Below are positions 1-6,647 of a DNA stretch of 61,624 nucleotides, piece by piece. This stretch comes from Tenacibaculum sp. GTDB lineage: Bacteria; Bacteroidota; Bacteroidia; Flavobacteriales; Flavobacteriaceae. Both the position numbers and the translations under genes were made by a program. The DNA lies in NCBI GenBank assembly GCA_022448525.1, contig JAKVCX010000014.1, forward strand, positions 1 to 61,624, given 5' to 3'. Below the pieces are notes generated by a model. That model had not been told where the DNA came from, did not search any database, and saw only the letters and a program-made list of their open reading frames with translations. The first letter of the stretch is position 1. Every line of letters starts with the position of its first letter.

Positions 1-135
1 TCTTCATCATTACCATTTAATGACAACTTCTTTTTGATACTTAATGTAGCAATGGGAGGAACATTAGGAGGAACAATCGATGCTGGATTCAATGAATCTA
101 CCATGGAAGTAGATTATGTACGAGTATATCAGTAG
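1..135 (+). CDS. C-terminal end of a GH16-like beta-glucanase (partial)
   Basis: Only the last 44 codons are in the window, in frame 1, ending at TAG 133-135. The translation contains FFLILNVAMGG and ends in MEVDYVRVYQ. This is the typical last beta-strand region of family 16 glycoside hydrolases (laminarinases and related endo-beta-glucanases), where a V-D-Y-V-R-V-Y strand closes the jelly-roll fold. No T9SS sorting domain follows, so this form would be released by another route or held as a lipoprotein through its missing N-terminus. The substrate cannot be told from this fragment. A hairpin terminator follows at once. Family assignment is fairly safe; everything about the catalytic residues lies outside the window. 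Confidence 0.75.
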   Translation, partial: SSSLPFNDNFFLILNVAMGGTLGGTIDAGFNESTMEVDYVRVYQ

Positions 136-159
136 TATGTAGATGATTTGAATTAGTGA

Positions 160-193
160 AAAATTCCCTGGTTTTTTAAAGTCAGGGAATTTT
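160..193 (+). terminator. Rho-independent terminator after the GH16-like gene
   Basis: An 11-bp perfect stem, AAAATTCCCTG (160-170) with CAGGGAATTTT (183-193), encloses a 12-nt loop. The right arm ends in T residues. It lies 25 nt after the GH16 stop codon. Confidence 0.75.
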
Positions 194-342
194 GTGTTAA
201 ATATTTTAAATTATAAATAGAAATTCACTAACTTCTTGAAAAACAATTGTGTATTTTAATTTGTTTAATTATATTTATAATAAGTTAAACAAAAAAATAT
301 AAACTATTTTTATTACTACTTTATTAACCAAAAATAACTACT

Positions 343-516
343 ATGATTACATTATTCAAGAATAAATCAATTGAAGAAAAATTACAGACTCAATATCAAT
401 TGTTAATGGAAGAAGGAGATAAGCTTTTATCTACAAACCAACCAGAAAGTGTAAAAAAGTATAAAGAAGCACGTCGAATTCTCAATCAACTTGAAAGTCT
501 AAAAAATGCTTTTTAA
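343..516 (+). CDS. Small charged cytoplasmic protein (57 aa), Lacal_2735/DUF6435-like
   Basis: ATG at 343, TAA at 514-516. The 57-aa product starts MITLFKNKS, continues with EEKLQTQYQLLMEEGDKLLS and ends in a helix containing KYKEARRILNQLESLKNAF. There is no signal peptide or membrane segment; it should form two charged helices. The pattern of a short hydrophobic start, K/E-rich helix, S/T linker and final ILxQLESL helix resembles the very small Flavobacteriaceae proteins that databases call Lacal_2735 family or DUF6435. The function of that group is unknown to me. It stands alone between the GH16 terminator and the next gene. The family link is from memory of the pattern and is moderate; coding status is supported by the compact ORF with one clear ATG. 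Confidence 0.6.
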   Translation: MITLFKNKSIEEKLQTQYQLLMEEGDKLLSTNQPESVKKYKEARRILNQLESLKNAF

Positions 517-661
517 TATTTCAAATTAGCCTTATTAAATATTTGTTATCATCAATTACTTAAGAAGGAGTCTTTTATAGAAATAAATCAAGCTGATATT
601 CAGTTGTTTGTGTGTTGTGAAGAATGAATTTATAGGGTTTGATTTTAGGTGTTTTAAATTT

Positions 662-692
662 TTGGCACGCTGATTGTAATACAGTAAGCGTG
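662..692 (+). promoter_or_regulatory. Perfect gapped dyad, overlapping a sigma-54-like -24/-12 match
   Basis: CACGCT (666-671) is inverted as AGCGTG (687-692), and inside it TGT (675-677) is inverted as ACA (681-683), all separated by 3-nt gaps. The centre lies 50 nt before the ATG at 729. The left half also reads TTGGCACG-CTGA-TTGTA (662-678), close to the sigma-54 consensus TGGCACG-N4-TTGCW but with T for C in the -12 element. A looser housekeeping-type pair (TTTG near 607, TAGGGTTTG at 633-641) lies upstream. An operator or a 5'-UTR hairpin is as likely as a sigma-54 promoter. Confidence 0.4.
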
Positions 693-728
693 TATCAAAC
701 AAATGATAGACATCTAAATTCAAAGATT

Positions 729-1922
729 ATGAGAAAATTTGTTTTACTACTTACAGGACTTATATTAACTTCTTTTTCAGTTAATGCATCAGAATCAAGT
801 ACAAATACAGTAGCACGTTACTATAACTATGGTAATTCATTTATTTTCACAGAATGTGGAGTTGAATTTGCTGTTTATCCTGATGGACAATTTGATTTTT
901 ATTTAAACCAACCAAGAAATGGAGTAAGTGTTAATTTTAATTCTCCGGGAGTTAATATTAGTTTTAACTCTGGGTACAATTATGATGCTTTTGTACAGTA
1001 TGATGATTATGGAGCCGTGGTTCAAATTGAAGATGTACCAGTTTTTTATGATCACTATGGTAGAATAGTACAGGCAGGAGATGTGTTTATTAGATATAAT
1101 CGATGGGGACGTGTATCTAGAGTTGGAGGATTATTTGTAAACTACAATAGTTATGGGAATTTTTTAAACTGTACTGGATATATCAATAGTTTTAACAGAC
1201 GTTATGTTTACAGACCTTATCATAGATTTTTTGCCGTACCAGTTGTTGACAGATGTATAGTTTGGAATAGCCCTTATAGAAGATTTTATTCTCCATATAG
1301 ATTTTCATATGCTGTTTACAGAAACAATTATTATAATGGTTATTACGGAAGATCTTATAGAAATCGTACTTATTACAGACCAGGAGCAAGAATCAATAAT
1401 TTTAATAGAGGTAGAAGAGTTGCTAATGCAAGAGATGTAAGATTTAGATCGAGAGATACAAGAAGAACAATGTATAAAAGGAACGATCGTAACTATAGAA
1501 AGATTAACAAAAGTAGAGCGAGAGTAGCACGTAATAATTCGAGAAGTGTAAATAGAGATCGTTCAGTAACAAGAAATAATAGAACAATTTCTAGAGATAG
1601 AGGAACAACTAGAAATATTAATAGAGGTAGAACTGAAATAAGAAATAGAAATCGAAACGCAGTTGTTAATAAGTCAAATAATAGAAATACAACTTATAAC
1701 AGAGCAACTACAAGTAGATCTAGTAGAAATTCGAAAGTAACGAATACAAGAAGTAATTCTAGAAATCGTTCGGCAAGTTCAACAAAAAGAGCACAGAATA
1801 ATAAATATAAATCAAGAAGTACGTCATCAAGATCTAATAATTCAAGAGCAACTAGAAGTGTTAGCTCAAACAGATCAAAAGGAAAAACTTCGAGATCAAG
1901 AGTTGTAAGAAATAGAAATTAG
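729..1922 (+). CDS. Secreted Arg/Asn/Ser-rich protein of unknown function (397 aa)
   Basis: The frame is open from 639, but the ATG at 729 is the right start because it begins a clean signal peptide (MRKFVLLLTGLILTSFSVNA). Residues 25-165 hold a Tyr/Gly/Asp-rich region with an imperfect repeat of about 23 residues of the form Y-x-x-Y/W-G-x-V-x-x-V-x-x-V, seen three times around DDYGAVVQ, DHYGRIVQ and NRWGRVSR. Residues 170-240 are Tyr/Arg-rich. From about 240 to the end the chain is almost only Arg, Asn, Ser and Thr, hence disordered and strongly basic. No T9SS sorting domain or anchor is present, so it is probably periplasmic or exported by Sec only. The basic tail could bind DNA, acidic polysaccharide or the cell wall, but that is a guess. 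A dyad element precedes it and a bidirectional terminator follows. Confidence 0.75.
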   Translation: MRKFVLLLTGLILTSFSVNASESSTNTVARYYNYGNSFIFTECGVEFAVYPDGQFDFYLNQPRNGVSVNFNSPGVNISFNSGYNYDAFVQYDDYGAVVQIEDVPVFYDHYGRIVQAGDVFIRYNRWGRVSRVGGLFVNYNSYGNFLNCTGYINSFNRRYVYRPYHRFFAVPVVDRCIVWNSPYRRFYSPYRFSYAVYRNNYYNGYYGRSYRNRTYYRPGARINNFNRGRRVANARDVRFRSRDTRRTMYKRNDRNYRKINKSRARVARNNSRSVNRDRSVTRNNRTISRDRGTTRNINRGRTEIRNRNRNAVVNKSNNRNTTYNRATTSRSSRNSKVTNTRSNSRNRSASSTKRAQNNKYKSRSTSSRSNNSRATRSVSSNRSKGKTSRSRVVRNRN

Positions 1923-1962
1923 GGTAATAACTATTCCTATTATGTTTATTGTAAAACCAAAA

Positions 1963-1989
1963 AACACACTTTTTTAAGTGTGTTTTTTT
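1963..1989. terminator. Bidirectional terminator between convergent genes
   Basis: Stem AACACACTT (1963-1971) with AAGTGTGTT (1976-1984), loop of four T, T-run to 1989 and an A-run on the left side. It lies between the stop of the 397-aa gene (plus) and the stop of the TonB-dependent receptor (minus), so it can serve both strands. Confidence 0.85.
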
Positions 1990-2015
1990 GTTATACGTAT
2001 AATTTGTTAGCTTAA

Positions 2016-4685
2016 TTAAAACTGAATTCTAAAAACTGCGTTTGGAGTAAATCCTAAAGAAAAACGTTGTATAACTTGTTCAAGAATTACTTCAAGCTCA
2101 TCAGGATTCGAGCCAGTTGTTCCTGGAATAGCAATCCCTCCGTCATCTAGAGGTTTTCGCTCAGCTTTATAAATTAAGTTCAAAGGTTTTACGCGGTCGT
2201 ATATATTTAAGAATGATAACCCGAACTGTGCATTGAATTTTTTATTCCCCAATTTTATTTTAAAATCATGTAAAATAGAAGCATCTAACCTGTGAAAATC
2301 AGGTAATCGATCACTATTAACAGCGCCAAAATCTACAACACCTGCGTTTTCTCCATCAGCATCAATTTCAATTGTATAACTATTAACAGGAGTAATTGGT
2401 TTCCCCGAACGATATTGCCATCCTAAAGAAAATTGCCAGTTTTTTAATTGTAATGTATTTGAAATTCTAAATTGATGTGTTATATCATTATTTCCTGGGA
2501 AACGTTCCGACGTATTTTCTAGGTTTGGAAATTTGAAAGTAATATCATTATACGTATAACCTGCCCAAACTTTATAGTTGTTGTATTTGTATTTTAATAA
2601 AACATCTAATCCTTTAATGGTACTTTCTCCATTTTCTAAATTTTCTAAAGGGTTACTAAATCCATTCGTAAATGTCGTTAAGCCATCTAATTCTTTATAG
2701 TAAGCATCAGCATCAATGGTTATGTTTTTATATTGATATAATAATCCTCCTGAAATTTGATTACTTGTTAATAAAGGAAATTGTCCGTCGTCAGATAAAC
2801 GCCATAATTCGTTTTCCAAACGTAACTCTGTATGATTGAATTCAACTAATTGAGATATTGGTTGATTTCTTCTTTCAATAGCTGTTTTAAAACGTATAGT
2901 TTCGCTTAATGGATATTCAAAATTGATTCTAGGTTCAACTAAAAACTTGTTTAAAGAACTATAATGAACAAATCGTAAACCTCCATTTACAAAACCTTTA
3001 TTTTCGAAACTTATCGTGTATTCTCCAAATACAGCATTTTTATAATTTTCATCATCTTGAATAGATTCTTCAAGTTCGCCATCTACAGGATTTTCCTTAC
3101 TTATTAAAATATCTAAATCTGTATAGGAAAATTGATATCCTAAAGTTAACTTTTGAAAGTCTTTTATCTGTGTAGTTGAAGTAAAGTTCAGGCCAACATC
3201 GAAAATATTATTCTTTCGAATGTTAATTTCAGCCAGTTCCGGAATGTCATCTCCAGTTTCATCTTTAATCTCGTTATTTTGATAGAAGGAATTATACTCC
3301 GAATAATAAGCGGTTAGTTTTTCAGATTGTTTCTCATTAGAGATATGATTCCATTTAAAACTTAAGCCTTTATTTTGAGTTTTTAATGAGTCAATTACTA
3401 ACTCATCTCCTCCCATGAAATTAAAATCTAATCGATTTCTAGTGTACAAACCGCTTAATGTTAATGTGTTATTTTCATTTGGTTTGTAAATAACTTTAGA
3501 GTTTAGATCAGCGAAGGAAAAATCATTATTGCTAGAATCAGGACTAAAATCGTCGTCTGTTTCTAATAGTAAAACATTACCATTTACATCTTTAGCAACA
3601 CCAAAATTGGTAAATATTTTATCCTCATAACTATTATAAGTTGGTGTTTCTACGATATCATTATAAGATCTTCTAGCAAAAGCATAAACAGCAAGTTTTT
3701 CTGATAGAGGAGTTTTGATATATCCATTTAGAGAAAGACCATCAATTTCAAATCCACCTTCTGTTTTTTGCGGAATAACATCTCCACTTGAAATATCTAT
3801 AATTCCAGAAATTCTATCACCATAACTTGCACTTGTTCCAGATCTGAAAATAGTCGCTTTTTGAGTGGCAAAAGGATTAAATAAAGAAAACATTCCATAG
3901 AAATATCCAGTATTAAATAACTTAATATCATCATATAATATCAAGTTCTGATCTGGTGAACCACCACGAATTTGAATTCCAGTAGCAGATTCATCTAGTG
4001 TAGAAATACCAGGAATCAATTGAATACTTTGAGAAATATCTGGACTAACCAGACCTGGTAAAATTCCTAATCGTTTACTGTCTACTGAAATTGAACCGTC
4101 TTTATTTCTATCGATACCAGAAGTTACATATCCAAGAACAACAACTTCATTTAGTTCGTTTATTTGAGACTGAAGTTCTATTGTAGGACAATTATTTCCT
4201 GAGTTGAATGGGATTTCAGAATTTTGATAGCCTATTAAATTAAATTTTAAGGTTACGGAAGATTTTGTGTATGGTAATTTATTGAATGTAAAGTAACCTT
4301 TTTCATCGGTTGTTGTATAGTTCTTTTCGTCTAAAATCACATCAGCATAGGCAACGGGAGATTTGGTATTAGCATCAATTACATATCCACAAATAGCAAT
4401 TACTTTAGTGATAATAATCTGTTTTTCTGAGATTTTTTCAAATTGTAAACCTGTTTGTTTTTCTATTTCTAAGAATAAGTCATTCAAAGAGATACTTTTA
4501 TTTAGAGTTATTTTTTGATTCGAAACAACTTCTGGAGCAAAAGAAAACAAGATGCCGGTTTTGGATTCGATATCTTTTAAAACCTCACTCAAAGGAGAGT
4601 TATTGTAATTTACTGAAAGAGCTTCTTGAGCACTCGCAAAAAAACTTATAAATAAGAATAGTAGGGATAATAGACGTATGCGCAT
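2016..4685 (-). CDS. TonB-dependent outer-membrane transducer with N-terminal STN domain (889 aa)
   Basis: A FecA-like outer-membrane receptor. Signal peptide 1-19 (ends FASAQ). Residues 22-90 are a secretin/TonB N-terminal (STN) domain, the part that contacts a FecR anti-sigma factor in the periplasm. Residues 93-170 are a carboxypeptidase-regulatory-like beta-sandwich, followed by a plug (about 200-310, with GIQIRGGSPDQNLILYDD) and a 22-strand-type barrel ending in Phe (FRIQF). The start ATG lies 18 nt after the fecR stop, so the two are co-transcribed, and motif F upstream of fecR would drive both. In known systems such a receptor binds a ligand and signals through FecR to release the sigma factor. 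The ligand here cannot be read from sequence. No SusD partner or degradative enzyme is next to it, so sensing rather than nutrient uptake may be its main job. Confidence 0.88.
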   Translation of the reverse strand: MRIRLLSLLFLFISFFASAQEALSVNYNNSPLSEVLKDIESKTGILFSFAPEVVSNQKITLNKSISLNDLFLEIEKQTGLQFEKISEKQIIITKVIAICGYVIDANTKSPVAYADVILDEKNYTTTDEKGYFTFNKLPYTKSSVTLKFNLIGYQNSEIPFNSGNNCPTIELQSQINELNEVVVLGYVTSGIDRNKDGSISVDSKRLGILPGLVSPDISQSIQLIPGISTLDESATGIQIRGGSPDQNLILYDDIKLFNTGYFYGMFSLFNPFATQKATIFRSGTSASYGDRISGIIDISSGDVIPQKTEGGFEIDGLSLNGYIKTPLSEKLAVYAFARRSYNDIVETPTYNSYEDKIFTNFGVAKDVNGNVLLLETDDDFSPDSSNNDFSFADLNSKVIYKPNENNTLTLSGLYTRNRLDFNFMGGDELVIDSLKTQNKGLSFKWNHISNEKQSEKLTAYYSEYNSFYQNNEIKDETGDDIPELAEINIRKNNIFDVGLNFTSTTQIKDFQKLTLGYQFSYTDLDILISKENPVDGELEESIQDDENYKNAVFGEYTISFENKGFVNGGLRFVHYSSLNKFLVEPRINFEYPLSETIRFKTAIERRNQPISQLVEFNHTELRLENELWRLSDDGQFPLLTSNQISGGLLYQYKNITIDADAYYKELDGLTTFTNGFSNPLENLENGESTIKGLDVLLKYKYNNYKVWAGYTYNDITFKFPNLENTSERFPGNNDITHQFRISNTLQLKNWQFSLGWQYRSGKPITPVNSYTIEIDADGENAGVVDFGAVNSDRLPDFHRLDASILHDFKIKLGNKKFNAQFGLSFLNIYDRVKPLNLIYKAERKPLDDGGIAIPGTTGSNPDELEVILEQVIQRFSLGFTPNAVFRIQF

Positions 4686-4703
4686 TAGTTGTTTTAATAA
4701 TCT

Positions 4704-5630
4704 TTAGGGTAAATAAACAGTTTTCTTGTCTTCTGATAAGGTATACGAAATCCCCATAGGAGTCAAGGTAGTTTTTAAAGCCGTTTCTAGATTGTTATGA
4801 ATAAAACTTCCTGAAAATAAACGAGATGTGTTAGTGGATTTGTGTTCGAATTGTACATTGTATTGTACAGACAATTCATCTAGAACGATTTGTAATGATT
4901 GATCTTTGAAAACACTAATTTTATCCAACCAATTTGGTAAACTACCAGGAGATTTCTCTTCCTTGATAGTAGTACTATTGGAAATAGAAATTCTATCGTT
5001 TTGGTATAATATTTTGTAGTTGTTTGTATTCTTTTGATCAAATCTAACGGCACCTTCAAAACACTTCAAATCAAAATTGTTTTTTCTTGCTTTTACATTG
5101 AATTTAGTTCCTAAAACAGAAACGGTTCCATAAGAAGTATTTACACTAAAAGTACTTCCTTTTTCTACTTCGAAGTAGGCTTCACCATTTAATTTAAGAG
5201 ACCTGTTACTATTCCAGAAAAAACGTTTATGGGAAAGTTCAGAACCTGCATTTAATTGAACTTTTGAACCGTCAGGTAAATTTATAGCTAATGCTTTTCC
5301 ACCGTTAGGTATTGTGTAAGAAATAGAGGAATTTAATCCTTTAAAAATACCAAAAATGATGACTACAGAAGCGGCTGCTGCGTACCAATATTTTCGTAGT
5401 GAGATAACTTTTCCTTTAGAACTGATTTTCGTTTTTGATTTTGTCAGTTCTAAAGCTTTTTCCAAGTCTAAATCAGGACCAGAGAATTGCTGAGATACAT
5501 CATTAATAAGTTGAAATTCTCTATAAGCTTCCGTTTTTTGAAACTCTAATAATTCTTCATCACTAAGCTTGTTTTCAGCCCAACGTGCTAAGAAAGAATC
5601 ATCAGATTTATATTTATGTTGTTCGCTCAT
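4704..5630 (-). CDS. FecR-family anti-sigma factor (308 aa)
   Basis: Residues 1-82 are a cytoplasmic sigma-binding region with the usual start (FLARWAENKLSDEELLEF). A single membrane segment lies at about 82-100 (YWYAAAASVVIIFGIF). The periplasmic FecR domain (about 105-215) carries the family pattern LPDGSKVQLNAGSEL and GEAYFEVEK. A DUF4974-type domain closes the protein (about 238-308, ISVFKDQSLQIVLDELS). This is the common Bacteroidota architecture. By family knowledge it holds the ECF sigma factor at the membrane until the TonB receptor's STN domain signals. It lies between the sigma gene (82 nt upstream) and the receptor gene (18 nt downstream). The promoter-like motif F falls in the 82-nt gap, so fecR and the receptor probably have their own sigma-dependent transcript. 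Confidence 0.92.
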   Translation of the reverse strand: MSEQHKYKSDDSFLARWAENKLSDEELLEFQKTEAYREFQLINDVSQQFSGPDLDLEKALELTKSKTKISSKGKVISLRKYWYAAAASVVIIFGIFKGLNSSISYTIPNGGKALAINLPDGSKVQLNAGSELSHKRFFWNSNRSLKLNGEAYFEVEKGSTFSVNTSYGTVSVLGTKFNVKARKNNFDLKCFEGAVRFDQKNTNNYKILYQNDRISISNSTTIKEEKSPGSLPNWLDKISVFKDQSLQIVLDELSVQYNVQFEHKSTNTSRLFSGSFIHNNLETALKTTLTPMGISYTLSEDKKTVYLP

Positions 5631-5682
5631 CTTTTAAAATAGAATTTATTTGATACAATAATGTAGGGTGATCCGTTTATTA

Positions 5683-5710
5683 TTGTACAGGATAATTGCT
5701 ATTTACCCTA
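5683..5710 (-). promoter_or_regulatory. ECF-type promoter motif F (before fecR and the TonB receptor)
   Basis: On the minus strand: TAGGGTAA (5710-5703), 12 nt, CTGTACAA (5690-5683). It begins two bases past the sigma-gene stop and leaves about 50 nt to the fecR ATG. Sequence and spacing match the five plus-strand copies. An autoregulatory copy inside the sigma locus is the main reason to link the motif to this sigma factor. Confidence 0.7.
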
Positions 5711-5711
5711 T

Positions 5712-6236
5712 TTAAAATTTTAAATGGCTTCCTAAAGCTTCTCTTAAATTAATAAAAGCGTTACTCATTCTTCGCTCAACAGCCTTCACAGAAATGTTTG
5801 TGATAGCTGCTATTTCTTTGTAACTCTTTTTGTCAATTCTACTTAATAAAAATACTTCACGTTCCTTATCAGATAAATTAGCAATTGCCGATTCCAATTT
5901 ATCTCTAAAATCTTCCATCTCCAACAGAAAATCTGGACTTTCGTTGTTTTTGTCTATTTGCACAGCTGTTTTTCGATGTTTTAAAACCACTTTTTGATGA
6001 TCAAATTCGTTTCGCATGGCATTATTACAAATAGTAAATAATAAAGATTTTGCAGTTTCAAAGATAACTTCAGCGCATTTTTTCCACATCTTCACGAAGG
6101 CATCCTGAACGATATCTTCAGCTTGTTCTAAGCTTCCACACTTATAGTAAATATAATTCCTAGCTGTTTCATAATGAGAGTTGAATAGGCTATCAAAATT
6201 TCTTTCATCACAAAGAGATTTATTAGGGCTCGACAT
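5712..6236 (-). CDS. ECF RNA polymerase sigma factor, FecI-like (174 aa)
   Basis: Length is typical of an ECF sigma factor. Region 2 spans about 14-55 (SLFNSHYETARNYIYYKCG, then AEDIVQDAFVKMWKK, the core-binding and -10 recognition helix). Region 4 spans about 118-170 (LSDKEREVFLLSRIDKKSYKEIAAITNISVKAVERR... as helices of a helix-turn-helix reading the -35 element). It is the first gene of the sigma/anti-sigma/transducer set. Six copies of a constant-spacing two-part motif in the next 24 kb are its likely targets (inference). No copy of the motif lies before the sigma gene itself, so its own transcription probably uses another promoter in the 6237-6337 region. Confidence 0.93.
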   Translation of the reverse strand: MSSPNKSLCDERNFDSLFNSHYETARNYIYYKCGSLEQAEDIVQDAFVKMWKKCAEVIFETAKSLLFTICNNAMRNEFDHQKVVLKHRKTAVQIDKNNESPDFLLEMEDFRDKLESAIANLSDKEREVFLLSRIDKKSYKEIAAITNISVKAVERRMSNAFINLREALGSHLKF

Positions 6237-6337
6237 GTATTATAGGTATAATATAGATGAACAAAACTATTAAAAATAAAAATAGGAACAATTATACAAG
6301 TTTTAGGAATAGAGATATAAAATTTTAAAAATAAAAA

Positions 6338-6365
6338 TAGGGTTACTGAAAATTCAACTGTAGTA
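6338..6365 (+). promoter_or_regulatory. ECF-type promoter motif A (before the 56-aa ORF)
   Basis: TAGGGTTA (6338-6345), 12 nt, CTGTAGTA (6358-6365), 25 nt before an ATG. This copy deviates in the last bases of both boxes but keeps the exact 12-nt spacing. An A-rich stretch (TAAAAATAAAAA-like) lies just upstream, as at most other copies. Confidence 0.55.
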
Positions 6366-6390
6366 ATAGTATAATTCTAACAATACTATT

Positions 6391-6561
6391 ATGATGTTTA
6401 AAAATAAATTAAAGAAAAAATTCAGCGCAAGAACTTCACGTATAAAATTTTTATTCCTACCAATTATACATAGAGGAAGACTTCATTGGTTAGAAAATGT
6501 TAAGCTTGAAAAAGCATTTAATGGTTATAAAATGATGATCATCAATATTCAAAAAGCATAA
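6391..6561 (+). CDS. Small basic ORF of unknown function (56 aa) under motif A
   Basis: ATG at 6391 (a second ATG follows at once), TAA at 6559-6561. The product starts MMFKNKLKKKFSARTSR and is strongly basic at the N-terminus, with a short hydrophobic part (FLFLPII) and an amphipathic tail. No known family is recognised. Coding status rests on the open frame and on a promoter-like motif ending 25 nt before the ATG, with the next motif (B) starting 18 nt after the stop. It is thus a complete mini-unit between two copies of the motif. It could instead be a non-coding leader or small RNA. Confidence 0.4.
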   Translation: MMFKNKLKKKFSARTSRIKFLFLPIIHRGRLHWLENVKLEKAFNGYKMMIINIQKA

Positions 6562-6579
6562 TCATTTTAAAAATTAAAA

Positions 6580-6607
6580 TAGGGTAATTAAAAAATTACC
6601 TGTACAA
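6580..6607 (+). promoter_or_regulatory. ECF-type promoter motif B (before the 2591-aa surface protein)
   Basis: TAGGGTAA (6580-6587), 12 nt, CTGTACAA (6600-6607), 40 nt before the ATG at 6648. It is identical in both boxes to motifs C and F. The spacer makes a perfect inverted repeat GGTAATT/AATTACC (6583-6589 and 6594-6600). Confidence 0.7.
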
Positions 6608-6647
6608 AGTATTGAATCCAATTTTAAACTATTAAATAACCCGACTT

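Noticed and set aside
639..728. N-terminal extension of the 397-aa protein
   Set aside because: The extension precedes a clear signal peptide and spans the dyad/promoter region; ATG 729 is used.
1920..1947. TAGGGTAA right at the end of the 397-aa gene
   Set aside because: The second box at 12-nt distance reads TTATGTTT, not CTGTA, and the next plus-strand gene is 4.4 kb away. The T-A-G is the stop codon.
4706..4735. TAGGGTAA near the end of the fecR gene (plus strand)
   Set aside because: It lies inside coding DNA of the opposite strand; the second box (CTTGTCTT) does not match and there is no plus-strand gene to serve.
4863..4890. TTGTACAG inside fecR as a minus-strand -10 box
   Set aside because: The bases 12 nt beyond are GAACGATT, so the first box is missing; coding DNA.
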